64,000 bases of DNA from Paguma larvata (GCA_030068075.1 CM057824.1:125416414-125480413), one strand, 5' to 3'. Counted from the stretch's first letter, positions 46,006 through 58,110 are shown. Made by a program: numbers and translations. Notes: a model not told the origin generated them from the sequence alone.

Positions 46006-46784
46006 CTGTCACTGTTCAAAGTTGTATCTATTGGACAAAGGGGAAAAAATGAATCTTTTTACTTTGTCCCTTACGCATTTCTAATTTTTCCTTAGCATTA
46101 AATTAGTATCGATATTTTATAATATATACTCTAATGTCTAAAAGCATTAGAAATCTTATACACACACACACAAACACACACACATATGTACACACATTAA
46201 AATATCAGAGTCAATATCTATTGATGTAAATTTTCTCTTTGTACAGGGACAAGTTAAATTCTACTTCTAGGGATATACAATTCACTTTGCCAACAGGGAG
46301 CAATATAATAGGAAATGATAAGATTGTGTTCCCATTGCTTCTGTTAGACTAACACAATAAGCACAAGCATTTCCAATTTTTTAAAAACTGGAATAGAGAA
46401 AAATCTAGTGTAATATTTATACCATCATCATATGCTACTTGTTGACATTATTTCAATACTAGTCATGTTGGTAACTTTTTAAAGCAAAGAGTTCTTATTA
46501 AAAACATTTCATTTAGGGGGTTTTGTATAAAAGAAAAAGTTAAGATAAAATGGAAATGAAATGGCAAATTGAATATTTTTAGTTATTACTAAGACATTCT
46601 AATATTTCAGTTATAGCCTTGGCAAAATCTATCTTCGATGTTACTAAAATTTGTTAATTAAGCTTTATACATACAGTACAAGCTAGTTTGAATATATGTT
46701 TTCCTCTGGCTATACTGACTTCATTAGCCAATCGCTAGATTTTATCAAATTGTTTGGCTAGTAACAAAATAAAAGCTAGCGTAT
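46006..46784. other. unassigned sequence with short (CA)n
   Basis: An interrupted CA tract lies at 46159-46196. Otherwise no recognised element. Confidence 0.4.
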
Positions 46785-46990
46785 ACTGCATATTTATAAT
46801 ACACCAAGTTTGTGCACTTTACACATTTAAGCATAGGTTTTATCATTATAAACCTGACGGAGCTCAAGCTTTTAAAATTATAACTAAATCGTACCTAGAT
46901 CGAGTTTAGTAAGTGACAGAGGATTTATACACAACTTGTCTTGGTCTAGAAGTCCTAGTTTTACCACTGCACTGAACTGCATGCTTTTCT
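46785..46990 (-). repeat. MIR relic, minus strand
   Basis: Reversed MIR order in diverged form: 'gtgcactttacacatttaag', 'agtaagtgacagaggattta', 'gaagtcctagttttaccact', 'gcactgaactgc'. Confidence 0.55.
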
Positions 46991-47149
46991 ACTGTGTGGC
47001 CGAGAATCAGCTTATCCATTCTACATTAATTATGTTTTAGTCTAAACTCCTAAAGCATTAAATATAGTCTTTGCCAGATAACACAGAACTTAAAATAATG
47101 CTGCTGCTAATAGCTTCAGATTGAGTCCTTAATATATTCTTAATATTTG

Positions 47150-47245
47150 TTTTGCAATATTTACTCAGTTAGTCCTCACAATGATTATGATAAAATGGCA
47201 TGATAATAACGCCCATTTCACAGAAGGAGAAAATGTGACACAACC
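47150..47245 (-). repeat. MIR fragment, minus strand
   Basis: 'gttagtcctcacaatgatta' and 'ataataacgcccatttcaca', then 'gaaggagaaaatgtgacaca', follow the MIR centre in reverse. Confidence 0.55.
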
Positions 47246-47281
47246 ATATTCTTTTGTTTAGTGTAGAAAAAAAGAAAAGAT

Positions 47282-47510
47282 GTAAAAACCTATGATTAAG
47301 GGGCACTGGGTGGCTCAGTCGGTTAAGCATCTGACTTCAACTCAGGTCATGATCTCACGGTTCATGAGTTCAAGCCCTGTGTCATCTCTGTGCTGACAGC
47401 TCAGAGCCTGGAGCCTGCTCTGGATTCTTGTCTCCCTCTCTCTCCTCCCCTCCCCCACTCTCCCTCTCAAAAATAAATATTAAAAAAAAATTTTTTTTAA
47501 GTAAAAACCT
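47282..47510 (+). mobile_element. Felid CAN-SINE
   Basis: The element is 47300-47500, full length with 'aaaaataaatatt' tail and an A/T-rich end. The flanking gtaaaaacct at 47282-47291 and 47501-47510 supports a target duplication. Confidence 0.93.
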
Positions 47511-48744
47511 GTAAGTCCCCAACTCTACCATAAAATCCTATCATGTCTATGAAATGCTAAAATAACATAAAATATCCTTATTTATAAAATAAGTTGGTCG
47601 AACAAGATAATTTTTCATTTCATAAGGTCATATGAATGTCTTATCTAATTATAGGCATCCTGAAATCTAGATTTGTATTTAATAAATCTGTTTTCTCATT
47701 AGCTACAAAAGTAGAAGCAGCTCAGTAAATACTTCAGATTATATGAACTCTACCTGAAAAGGGAACGAAAGTGTAGGCCTCCATATAAGAAGCTTGTTTC
47801 AATCACAAGTCCCCTTTTCTGATGTTCTTCAACACGTGGGTATCTCAACTCCTATGAACAATATTTCTTTCACCATAGTAATGCATCTTCTTCACTGACT
47901 TAGTGCTATTTATATTAAGGTCCAAGAAATGTACGTAATTGTTATTAAAAGTTTATATGCTACTTAAATCGGATTTGGTTCCTAAATACTTAATGATTAT
48001 CATGATTCTTTCTCTAATTTTGTGTCAAATATGTTTTTTTTTAAACTGTCATAGCTGAATTCTAGCTTCCAAAACAATCTGTTTGACAGTTTATTAGCTA
48101 AATGATTAACTGCTTTCCTGAACACCAAATAAACAATGTCATAAAATAAACTGCCAGTGTCAATCTGCAACATAATCTTATCATAACAGCTAAGGTTAAT
48201 TAGGAAGAAGCCCATCCTTCTAAATCCAAATAGGTTTAACATAATAAAGAATAGATCAATTACTAGATATATGACAAGAACGTGAATCTATATAATAATG
48301 ATTGAATATTTGGCAATGATGTCAAAAAGTCAAGGTCACCAAACATGACAAAGACCAATTATAAGTTTCAAATGTAAATCATATATAACAGAAAAAACAG
48401 AGAATTATTTTTATATAATTGTTCAGATACTTATTGATCTAAGTCTCTCAAAGTCAAGTTCAAATCATGTTTCTTCGTTTAATACTATGATGTGTATTGC
48501 CAGAATTAAAGAATGAAGATTAAAATTTCCATCTTTATAGAGGGTCCTCAATAAATAATGTTCAATCCTAAAAATAAGATGATAAAAATTTAATAATTTT
48601 AGAAACACAAATAACCGCTGTTTTAAATATCTCTTAAAATGGTAATGAGTCCTTCACATTTATTTCTTAATAAATATACATAAGCTTATCACCTCCACTT
48701 TAAAAAATATATCAAATATTTGCTCCCAAATATGTTCAAAATAT
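47511..48744. other. unassigned AT-rich sequence
   Basis: About 1.2 kb with no recognised repeat or gene. The 80-codon minus-strand frame at 48000-48242 has no domain pattern. Confidence 0.4.
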
Positions 48745-48848
48745 TTTAGTACATATCATATGTCAAATATTTTGTTAAGCATTTTACATGCATTATTTCA
48801 TTTTACATGTACAATAACCATATTAAGTACTATTATATACCCATTTAA
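48745..48848 (-). repeat. MIR fragment, minus strand
   Basis: 'gtacatatcatatgtcaaat', 'ttaagcattttacatgcatt', 'acaataaccatattaagtac' and 'atatacccattt' follow the reversed MIR 3' half. Confidence 0.55.
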
Positions 48849-48924
48849 CCCTTTTGACACCTTTGACATGCTGATTTTTACCAGTTTTCTAAAATTGTTT
48901 ATATACTTTAGCAATGCCTGAAAT

Positions 48925-49282
48925 GTCTTTCCTCCATCAAACCTCATAATGTAAACCCCTCCTTCCTTCCTTTCTTCCTTCAAGATATAATTAAAATGTC
49001 ACTTCCTTCATGAATCTGACTTCCTAGCACCTCCTGAAACCAAAGTCCATACTCTTTCCTCAGAATTTCCACAACCCTTTGCACATTTCCTGGCCTAAAA
49101 TCCATGAATCTGCCTCTTCTTATTAATACCTTTCTAGTCTTCATGGGAATAGTAATTGATTGATAAATAAATGAATAAAGGTTTCATGGTTTTTCTAAAT
49201 AGGTACTTTACTGTGAACTTTCTAATATTGACTCCTTACACGAGATCAACATATAGCACATTTCTCTTTTTGAACTTGAGCT
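48925..49282 (+). repeat. L2 relic plus flank; duplication copy 2 (partner 43515-43871)
   Basis: L2 words ('cttcatgaatctgacttcct', 'cacctcctgaaaccaaagtc', 'gataaataaatgaataaagg') are shared with the partner, as is the non-L2 end ('tttctaaataggtactttac', 'tctctttttgaacttgagct'). The sequence just after it carries a SINE at 49325. Confidence 0.75.
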
Positions 49283-49322
49283 AGTATCCATTATTATTAG
49301 GAATAATAATATTCTTAACAGA

Positions 49323-49534
49323 CAGGGTGGCTCAGTCTGTTAAGCGTCCAACTTCGGCTCGGGTCATGATCTCATGGTTCATGAATTCAAGTCCCCACAT
49401 TGGCCTCTGTGCTGACAGCTCAGAGCCTGGAGCCCGTTTGGGATTCTGTGCCTCCCTTTTCTCTGCTCTTCCCCTGCTCATGCTCTATCTCTCTATGTCT
49501 TTCAAAAATAAACATTAAATTAAAAAAAAAAAAA
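49323..49534 (+). mobile_element. CAN-SINE missing its first bases
   Basis: It starts at 'cagggtggctcagtctgtta', lacking the usual 'gggcgcctg'. Body, CT-rich region, 'caaaaataaacatt' and a 14-bp A run are present. No clear target duplication. Confidence 0.92.
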
Positions 49535-49866
49535 GAAAAACTATACATGAAAAGTATCTAATACAGTCCTGTGAAAAAATTCTACTGGAGAATTTTCCTA
49601 ATAAAGCTTAAAATCAAGTCTCAAAATGATAAACCATACACTCTAGAAAATGTGCTGTCTTCTTGAACAAAATTCAATATTCGATTAACAGACTATAAAA
49701 TCCAGACACTCATGATGTGAGCTCAATAATGTCCATCATCCAATAAAAAATTACTATATATGTAAAGAAGAAAATACAAGAAAATTCATAAATAAACATA
49801 GATCCCAAAATAAAAAAAAAAAGATGGAATTATGAGACTGTAAAGCAGTGATTAAAAATATATTGA

Positions 49867-50049
49867 GGGCAACCTGGGTAGCTCAGTTGGTTAAGTGACT
49901 AACTCTTGTTTTCAGCTCTGTTCATGATCTCACAGTTTGTGGGATCGAGCCCCACATTGGGTTCTGTGCTCTCTCCCTCTCTCTCCCGCTCCCCCACTTA
50001 TAGACATGCATGCAATCTCTCTGTCTCTTTCAAAATAAATGAATCAACT

Positions 50050-50098
<49 letters not shown>

Positions 50099-50099
50099 T
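49867..50099 (+). mobile_element. CAN-SINE with (GATA)12 tail
   Basis: Diverged head and body (49867-50050). The normal A-rich tail has been replaced or extended by about twelve GATA units (50051-50098). Confidence 0.9.
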
Positions 50100-50281
50100 T
50101 AAAGTAAAACATACATATAATGAAGAAACAAATAGGACTCTCAAAGAAGAAATGAAAACTATTGTATCGGATAGGTTTAGCAGATTAGACACTAACAGAG
50201 AAATATCAGCAAACTTAAAAGTAGAGCACTAGAAACTATCCAAACAGAAGCACTGCAACTGTTACTACTATCAGACAGGAA

Positions 50282-50478
50282 TTTTTTTTAGTTTATTTAT
50301 TTATTTTGAGAAAGAGAGTGTGAGCAGGGGAGGGGCAGAGAGAAAGAAAGAGAATGCCAGGGAGGCTCTGCACTCAGCACAGAATGCAATGTGGGGCCCA
50401 AACCCATGAACCGAGAGATCCTGACCTGAGCTAAAATCAGGAGTCGAATGCTTAACCGACTATACCACCCAGGCATCA
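50282..50478 (-). mobile_element. CAN-SINE, older subtype, minus strand
   Basis: Reverse copy with a body containing 'ggctctgcactcagcacaga' and reversed head 'accacccaggcat'. Flanks 'cagacaggattttttttt' and 'cagagaggatttttttt' (approximately 50272 and 50479) look like a duplicated target. Confidence 0.88.
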
Positions 50479-51306
50479 CCAGAGAGGATTTTTTTTTAGA
50501 AAACTATGATTAATAGGTTGGAAAATCTAGCGCAAAAGGTGAAAAACAAACAGATTGGTAATTTCAGCAGAAAAAATGGAAATTGCATGAGAGTTGAAGA
50601 AACAAATGCTAGAAATAAAAGTCGATGGTAATAGTCATGAAGGGTGACTTTGAGAGATTCTTTATATTTGATATAGTCAAGAAAAGAACTAATGAATCTG
50701 AATATAGGTCAATAGAAATTATACCAACTAAAACACATAGATAAGAAAGAGTAAAATTGAAAAAAAATAATAAAGCATTGAAAAGCAGTAGAAAAATATC
50801 AAATAATCCAATAAGCATAACTGGAATCCCAGAAGGAGAACACAGAGTAAAGGGGGCAGAAAACAAAGAAATCTACCCGTAGGCACATGAAATTCAAATG
50901 ACTGAACATTAAAGAGAAAGAAAAGATATTGAACATGGCCATAAAGAAAAACATACAAAGAATATACAAAGAAACAAAAGTAAGAATTAGAGCAGAAGTT
51001 TTGAGAGAAACTATGCAAGCTAGACTATGAAGTGACAAAATATAACTGTGAAGCCAGAAAAATATGTTCACCAAAAATAACTAAAAAATAAAGGATAATT
51101 TTTTTCAGATTAAACAAAACTGATTCTTTACCAACAGACTTGAACTACAATATTAAAGAGATGTTCTTCAGCAAAAAGGAATATGATACACACCAAAAAT
51201 TTGGATTTCCTGGAAAAAAATGAAGATTGGTAAGTATAGTTAAAATAAAAGTAAATATAAAAGATAATCTTTTTTTAATCACACTAAAAATGACAACTGT
51301 CAAAAG

Positions 51307-51470
51307 CAGGAGTTGTCAAACTTTTTCTTTAAAAGATCAGGTGGTCAGCTTTGCGGGCCATAGGTCTCTGTTGCAATTACTCAACTGTGCCCTTGAAGCA
51401 CAAAAATGGTCATAAATTATGCATAAATAAATGAGTATGATTAGCTTTGTCCTAAAGGTTGTATTTTTTG
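51307..51470 (+). mobile_element. hAT-Charlie-type non-autonomous DNA transposon relic, nested in L1
   Basis: 'caggagttgtcaaacttttt', 'ctttaaaagatcaggtgg', 'gctttgcgggccataggtct', 'ctgttgcaattactcaactg' and 'tgcccttgaagcac' match a common hAT element ('caggggtcagcaaacttttt...gggccatacggtctctgtcgcaactactcaactctgc', quoted from family knowledge in pieces). The far end is eroded. Open frames on both strands here are shadows. Confidence 0.75.
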
Positions 51471-52640
51471 AAACCTGAAAAATTCGTGACAACAATAGTG
51501 AAAATTGAGAAGGATGAATTGGAAGTATATTGCCATAAGTTTCTGACATTACACATGGAGGGTTACAATGTTACTTAAAGGTAAATTGTGATTAGTCAAA
51601 GATGTATACTGTAAACCCAAGGAAAATACTAAAAATGATGAGGTATAAATAATAAGCCAATAAAGTTAAAATGGAATCACAGTAAATAATTCAAAAGCAG
51701 GCAGAAAATGGAAAAGTGGAAGAGAAAAACAAGCAGAACCCCTAGAAAACAACTAGCAAGTTCGGCATATTTCAATTAGACCACATAAAATGGTTACATT
51801 AAAGGTAAATGAATAAAAAAATACTAATTGAAATATAGAGACGGTCAAATTGAATAAACCAGAATCTAAATATATGCTGTTTATAAGAAACCCACTTTCT
51901 TTATAAAGATAGATAAATTAAAAGAAAAAGGACAGGGAAAACACACTATGCTAGCATAAACCAAAACAATGCTGAAGTCGCTATGTTACTATCAAAACGG
52001 ACGCAGAAGAAGGAATGTTATCTGGCATAAAGGGGGAAAATATATAATGATAAAGGGTTAGATTCACCAAAGAGACATAAATTCCTAAATATGTACGTAC
52101 TTAGCAACAGAGCTGAACTATAAACTAATAGGACTAAAAGAAAAATGTACAAACCTGCAACTATTGATTGAGATCCCAGCACAACTCTCAGCAACTGATA
52201 GAGGAAGTAGACAGAAAATCGCTGAGGATCTCGGAGACCTCAATATCAACTGATTCAATCCAATGACAGCAGATTCAACCTTTTTTAAGTGGACATGGAA
52301 CATTCAGCAAGATGGTCCTTAATCTGTGCCACAAGCACAAATGAAAATAATTGATAGCATACACAGTGTCTTCTCCATGCATAAAAAAATTAGCTATCAA
52401 ATAACAAAAAGATCTATAAAACTCTCAAATATTTGGATATAAAATGACATACTTCTAAATATCCTATGGGTCAATGAGCAAGTTGAAAGGAAAATGAGGA
52501 CATGTTTTGAACTTAATGAAAGTAAAAACAGGTATCAAAAGGAATGGGAAGATGCTAAAACAATAGTTGGAGGGAAATGAAGAGTGCAAAATGCTAACAT
52601 TAGAAAAGGAAAGGAACAGTTTTAAATGAATATCTGAAAA

Positions 52641-54284
52641 CAAATGAATATCCGAGAACAATAATCCTAACATCTGTGCTCTCTTCCTTTCAATCAGGGT
52701 GAGTTATCTTAAGAAAGATATATATGTCCAACAGATAAATTTTCCAAACACACGCATGTGCATTCTGAAGCCAGACAGTATAATTAATTAAGATGCTTTC
52801 CTAAAACATCTGGTCACCAGCCAGGTATCCAATTTAGGAAGTATCACTTTAAGCATTGAATGCAACTGCCTTTGATAACATTTTGCCTCCTTCTTCCTTT
52901 GAGAGCAAAAATGCCTGCTTCAGAACTACAGTTGGAATTCATAGAAAAGTTGGCTTTATTGTATACTGTTTATTACTCTTACCTATGAAAATGAAAACAG
53001 AAAGAAACACAGAGTAGGAAAATATAATTAATATGTCTATCATAAAATGATAAAGATACAGTTATAAATAAATATGTCTTGGACTTAGAGTGACCAATCA
53101 TCACCAATTGCCTGAGACTAGAGAAATTCCAGAAACCTGGGACTTTTCGTGCTGAAACTGAAAGTCCTGAGAAAAATCAAGACAAGTTGGTGATCCCTGC
53201 CTGAACTTTACTTAAGATATGTTTATTTTTAAGACCTCTAAAAAAACAGGTGCATTAGGCATACATCTCAAATGAGCCATAGGAATCTATTTTAACAATT
53301 TTAAAAGTAAAATTATCAGATCCCTAAAAACAGAGTACTTCAACATTTGTCTTGCAATAAGTGTTAAAGTGATTTTTTGCTTATTTTCATGATATCTAGT
53401 TATGTGTTTGTTGATACATCCACAGGCCGTGTTTCATGGCCTAAGTCCTGGGTCCGTGGACCCTTCCTAGACCTGGCTCTGTGCATGTGCCATCTTTTGG
53501 GGGTTTTCTCTCATTTTTGTTTGTTTGTGTTTCATAGCTACAACCATGTTCTCTGTTTCTTGGCATCACTATCCAGGATCACTGATGGAAATATACTTGA
53601 AATTCCCAGTTCTGCTTGCCTCCATCTTCTCAAATGTCTTGCAAAGTAACTAGGGTAGGCCAGCTACTGACTAGTCTCTCCTTTTTTCTCCTTTTTAGAT
53701 GGGATAGTCAGTGCAGTGGTTCCTAACTGATGTAGGAGTGCCTGTGTATTTGTGTAGTGTTAGACTGTATGGGGGTGAGTTTTGGGGAGTACCTACACCA
53801 CAAAAGGGCTTCTACAAATGGCATAGACTTACACCCCCAAAGACTCTAGTTTGATTCCTGAAGAACTGGAGTGAGAAGCAGCAAAGAATAGTTTTAAAGC
53901 AACTCACAGTTAATTCTGATATGTCTATTCCTAACTCCTCAAGCTCTACCAACATACACACAGACATGCCACCCCGCCACATACACACACCTCTCTGGAA
54001 TCCTGCTATAAGCTGGTTATCTATTTCATTCCTGCTAGTAGGTCCTTCGAACTTCCTTCCTTCCATCTTGCCTCTTTCCCACCCACAGCCCCATGCCACC
54101 ACCACTCCCCACCCAACACCCATACCATGAAAATGTTTCTCTTTGGGTAGAAAACAATAGTGACATAGCAAGCAATCTAAATGATGTTGGGTTCATCTTA
54201 GAAGAACGCTACCATCCAAGTGCCTCCCCTTACAGTCTGACATAGCTCTGAAGAGATATTATGCTTTGCTAAGCCTATTATTAA
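52641..54284. other. unassigned sequence
   Basis: About 1.6 kb with no recognised repeat or gene. The opposing frames at 53812-54171 (-) and 53921-54130 (+) overlap a CA/CCA-rich patch and are compositional. Confidence 0.4.
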
Positions 54285-54352
54285 CTCACAATAACCCTAA
54301 GAGGTAATTACTGTTATCAGCATCACTTTATAGAAGGGAAAAGTGAGCTACA
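54285..54352 (-). repeat. MIR fragment, minus strand
   Basis: 'taactcacaataaccctaag', 'aggtaattactgttatcagc' and 'aagtgagctacagagaca' follow the reversed MIR core, which is then interrupted by an L1 3' end. Confidence 0.55.
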
Positions 54353-54354
54353 GA

Positions 54355-54545
54355 GACAGAAAGTAGAATAGTGTTTGCCAGGGGCTGAGAAAAGGAGAGA
54401 GCGGGAAGGTATTATTTAATGGGTATAGAATTTCATTTTGGGATGAAGAAAAAGTCTGGCAGATGGATAGTGGTGATAATTGCACAACAGTATGAATGTG
54501 TTAATGCTACCGAGCCATATACATAAAATAGTTATCGTGGTAAAA
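54355..54545 (+). mobile_element. L1M 3'-end fragment
   Basis: 'acagaaagtagaatagtgtt', 'gccaggggctgagaaaagga', 'atgggtatagaatttcattt', 'tggatagtggtgataattgc' and 'cacaacagtatgaatgtgtt' are the L1M 3'-UTR series, followed by decay. Confidence 0.78.
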
Positions 54546-54727
54546 ATAATAATAGTACTGACCACAAACTTACTTCAAATCTTAGTTTGGCTATTACCTT
54601 TTTAAAAACAGAACACGTGCACCCCTAAAAAGGTCCCTCTAATTTAAAACCATTCTACAGTTCAAAGTCACCACAAACATTTATTCCAAGGTAGTCTGAA
54701 AAGGTAATATACGTAATTGTCGACAGG

Positions 54728-54945
54728 ACTGAGTCAGACTCCCCAAACTGAATCCTCACTTCACCACTTGCCACCTGTGAGGTTGGACAAACTTCCTGAT
54801 TAGTCAGTACCTCACTTTTCTGCAAAGTGATACTGATAATGGTAATTACTTCATAGGGTTATTGTGAGTTAATATATGAGTTAACACATATACAGCACCT
54901 TGAACAGTTCCTGGCACAAAGAAAACGTTCAATAAATATTGGCCA
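54728..54945 (+). repeat. MIR relic, nearly full length
   Basis: 'gagtcagactccccaaactg', 'cacttcaccacttgccacct', 'gaggttggacaaacttcctg', 'cagtacctcacttttctgca', 'tcatagggttattgtgagtt', 'cttgaacagttcctggcaca' and 'aacgttcaataaatattg' follow MIR from head to tail. Confidence 0.82.
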
Positions 54946-56180
54946 ATATGTTGTGTAATGGTGTAGCAAAAAAGTTAAGCTTTGTTACTGTGTAAAACAT
55001 TTATAAGCTGATAAAGAATGGATGTGTTTAAGATAATATACAAGAAAAAAAGGTTGATAACTAAAAAGAATACGCTAGAGAATTTGTAAGGAAAAAAACA
55101 CACAATTTTTAAAATAAAATTATTCCAGTTGTGTATGTTTAAAATTTTATAGATAATTTATTCAATTGTACAATGATTCTACAACCCAAGAATAATGTTT
55201 ATGCGTGTGTGTCCTCTAAGCAGCATGCCATGTAGGATAATAAACAGCCTTTGCCACTTTTCATTTGTAGACTATTAATGGGCAACAACTTTAATTGTTA
55301 TTTATTTATGTTTGAAATTTAATAAAGTTGTGAATAATTTTAAATTTTTGCTATGTATACAATAAAGGAATATTAAACTTGCAATGTTTTCTAGCCATTC
55401 ACTTTCTAGAAGTATATCAAATGGAATTTATCACAACATTTTTATTAAAAATGTGAATGGACATGAATAATGAATATTGGGAGTAGCCATTACCTATGAA
55501 AACCGCCACTTACCTCAGAGAAGAAAATCCTATCTAAAGTCACGATTTCTCTTTTCATAAATCTTATACAGGGGTCCAGCATTTCTATGAACGGACACTA
55601 ATTTGTTTACTGTCTATACCAAAATTTTCTCCAACTGTTGACAAACCAATCACAAGGGTACACGGCAGGGGATGGGGCCATTTCTTCTACTAATCTTTTA
55701 GGCAATTTCTCCTACATATCTTGGCAGGAAGCCTGTAACAGTCTGAACAGAGTTGTGCAGTGCAGCCAAAACTCATTAAGTGCCTTTGTCTCATGCATCT
55801 TGTGAAACATAATATTGCACCCCTGATGAGCAATGCCTCCAAATGTTATGTTAACATTAAGATCACCAGAAACCATTAATTTACTAGTCAAATTACATCT
55901 CTCAGCAGCATTTAGACAATGTTCTAGGGAATGATCTGCCTATCACCAAATATAAATGAAATTTTAACAATTGTTTCCCAGGTACTTCAGACACCAGTTA
56001 AGAAAGTGTTCTAGAATATACTTAATGACTGATTTGTTATAGGATAAGACTTTAGTTTAAATGTAACACATTCTGTACAGTTTTCCAGGTGTGAACAGGG
56101 TCTTCATAGTACTCTGGCTTCATTAAAAGATCACTTGCTTTCAGAGAATTAAGGAAAGTCTTCAACTTTTACTGCTGCCT
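54946..56180. other. repeat-poor block, candidate conserved non-coding sequence
   Basis: About 1.2 kb without recognised repeats. Complexity is higher around 55500-56100 and AT-rich homeobox-like words are frequent ('aaaccattaatttactagtc'). No supported open frame. A regulatory role is conjecture. Confidence 0.3.
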
Positions 56181-56870
56181 TTTATTTACTTATGCTTGTT
56201 GCAAGGTTCACATTGTACCTTGCCTCCAGTGCTATCATTCCACATCTGTATTTTCCATGTTAAAGTCCATTCCTAGAATGCCTTTATTATCCCAAATCAA
56301 GCCCACTAGCAGTCATTTCCCTGTTTCCAACTCCTCTTGAAAACTTACCCCATTGATAAATTACCTCTGACTAGCATTAAGGCAAAGTGACCTTTTCTAA
56401 ACCCCTTTGTTAAACACTCTCAATCAATCTTGGATACCACGAAATGCATTTATCTCTTTCTTGTTCCACATATAATGTATACATTATTTAAATATCCATT
56501 ATACTTAAAAATTATGCTTGTTGGGCGCTTGGGTGGCTCAGTTAGTTAAGTGTCTGACTCTCAATTTCAGCTCAGGTCATATCTCACAGTTCGTGAGTTC
56601 AAGCCCCACATAGGCTCTCTGCTGACAGTGTGAAGTCAGCTTGGGATTCTCTCTCTCTCCCTCTCTCTCTGTTTCTCCCATATTTTGTGCTCTCACGCTT
56701 TCTCTCTCAAAATAAATAAACTAAAAACTACATTTTTTAAATGTATGGTTGTATTTTTCTGCCCTAGATTATAAACCAAAAGCTATCAGGTTCGTTGCCT
56801 GATTTGGCATAGAATCTAGATCATCACTATATACCAAGAGGCATTTAACAAATAATGAGCAAATAATTCA
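56180..56870 (+). repeat. Possible L2 relic interrupted by a SINE
   Basis: 'attcctagaatgcctttatt', 'gaaaacttaccccattgata', and after the SINE 'gattataaaccaaaagctat' and 'gcatttaacaaataatgagc' faintly follow the L2 3' region. This is a weak call. Confidence 0.35.
56521..56721 (+). mobile_element. Felid CAN-SINE
   Basis: The head 'gggcgcttgggtggctcagt', CT-rich region and 'aaaataaataaacta' tail are all present. The flanks 'taaaaattatgctt' and 'taaaaactacattt' are probable diverged target copies. Confidence 0.93.
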
Positions 56871-57892
56871 TTATCTACAAAATTCGATAAACATAAAGAG
56901 CCAATCTGTTTAAACAAAATACTAAATAATTGTATTCCTCAACATCTGTGACTTCTTCAACTCAACAATCTGACTTCCTTATTGTCTATCTTTACCTGAG
57001 ACATATCCCTGATTGGTAGGTGGGTAATTCTTTATCTTTCAATGACAAAGACAAATAAACTACATGACAACCTGACCAATAAGGCAAAAAATTGATCTTT
57101 AAAGCTGACAAGAAACAACCAAATCAAAAAAGAATAGATCAATTTAGTCATTAACCGTGGACAAGGCCATCACAGGCAGGTCAAAATTCAACTGCATTTG
57201 ATCTAACAATCAAGAGGTCATTTTTTTCTTTTTGCCACTTGCTAAATTCTATCCACCCAGGCTCCCTTAACTCAATTTTTTAAAATATGTTAAGGCAATG
57301 ACAAAGATAATATGGCATTTATTGATATGGGAAATAATTCTGATTTAGGAAATAGTCATAACTTGGCACACTTTTATTGGCTTTGTTTATAATAGTGGGC
57401 TAGATATGAAAACACAGTTTACAAGTGTAAAATCCACAATTTACAAGTGTAGCACCAGAAAAGGAAATACTGCCTCCTGATTTTCTGATAAACAGTGTAA
57501 AGGAGAAGGCAAATAAAATGATTTGTATAAGCAGCTGAGCTCATCGTTTAATAGAATCCATAAGAATGATAGGTCATGTGCTACATGGTTATTTTGGGAG
57601 AGCTGAACATGGCAATATTATAAGATCAGCCTTATTCAGATTTTGTAAATGATGATTCAGAAACAGTTGGGCCAGAAACAAATGAAGGCTTGGAACTACT
57701 TCTCAAAAGTTAGGTGCTCTGGGAATTTTGTAGCAACCATAACTTTTTATTATTAAAAAGATATTTTCAAAGCCCCAATAAAGGATTAAAAAATAAGAAA
57801 GTTCAAATGAACATTTGCCCACTCAAAGTTATACAAAACAATGAAAAATTTAGAGAAAAGATATAATGACATGAAGCTAAAACATGATAACT
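56871..57892. other. unassigned sequence with a short duplicated phrase
   Basis: About 1 kb unrecognised. The phrase 'tttacaagtgta' occurs twice 24 bases apart (near 57419 and 57443). Confidence 0.4.
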
Positions 57893-58110
57893 CAGGGTCG
57901 ATTCTGAGCCTAACTGCCTGAGGTCAAATTCTAGCTCTAGAATCTACCTGGGTGATTAGGGGAAGTTTCTGAACCAGTCTTGCCTCCGTGTTCTCCTTGC
58001 CTCCTTTATCCCTCCGCAAAAAGGATAAGAGTACCTACCTCAAAGGCTTCTTTTTAAGTTTTTATGGGTAGACTCTTAGAACAGTGCTGGACACATAGGA
58101 AGTACTATAT
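57893..58110 (+). repeat. MIR relic
   Basis: 'gattctgagcctaactgcct', 'ggtcaaattctagctctaga', 'gattaggggaagtttctgaa', 'gtacctacctcaaaggcttc', 'acagtgctggacacatagga' and 'agtactatatgtgatgatg' follow MIR in order. Confidence 0.75.

Larger units (their letters stand above)
49545..52640 (+). mobile_element. L1M-type relic: ORF1 and first part of ORF2, 3' end absent
   Basis: The ORF1-side words ('ggaattatgagactgtaaag', 'cagcagaaaaaatggaaatt', 'ggaatcccagaaggagaaca' near 50822) are followed by the inter-ORF region ('aaattgtgattagtcaaaga' near 51583, 'gatgtatactgtaaaccc'). The early ORF2 part ends near 52640 ('ttttgaacttaatgaaagta' near 52505). Inserted are SINEs at 49867-50050 and 50282-50478, and a hAT-type element at 51307. 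The lack of the 3' UTR is unusual, because L1 copies normally lose the 5' side. Confidence 0.72.

Noticed and set aside
53812..54171. 119-codon minus-strand frame with opposing plus-strand frame
   Set aside because: Both frames follow a CCA/CA-rich patch; mutual shadowing and no domain.
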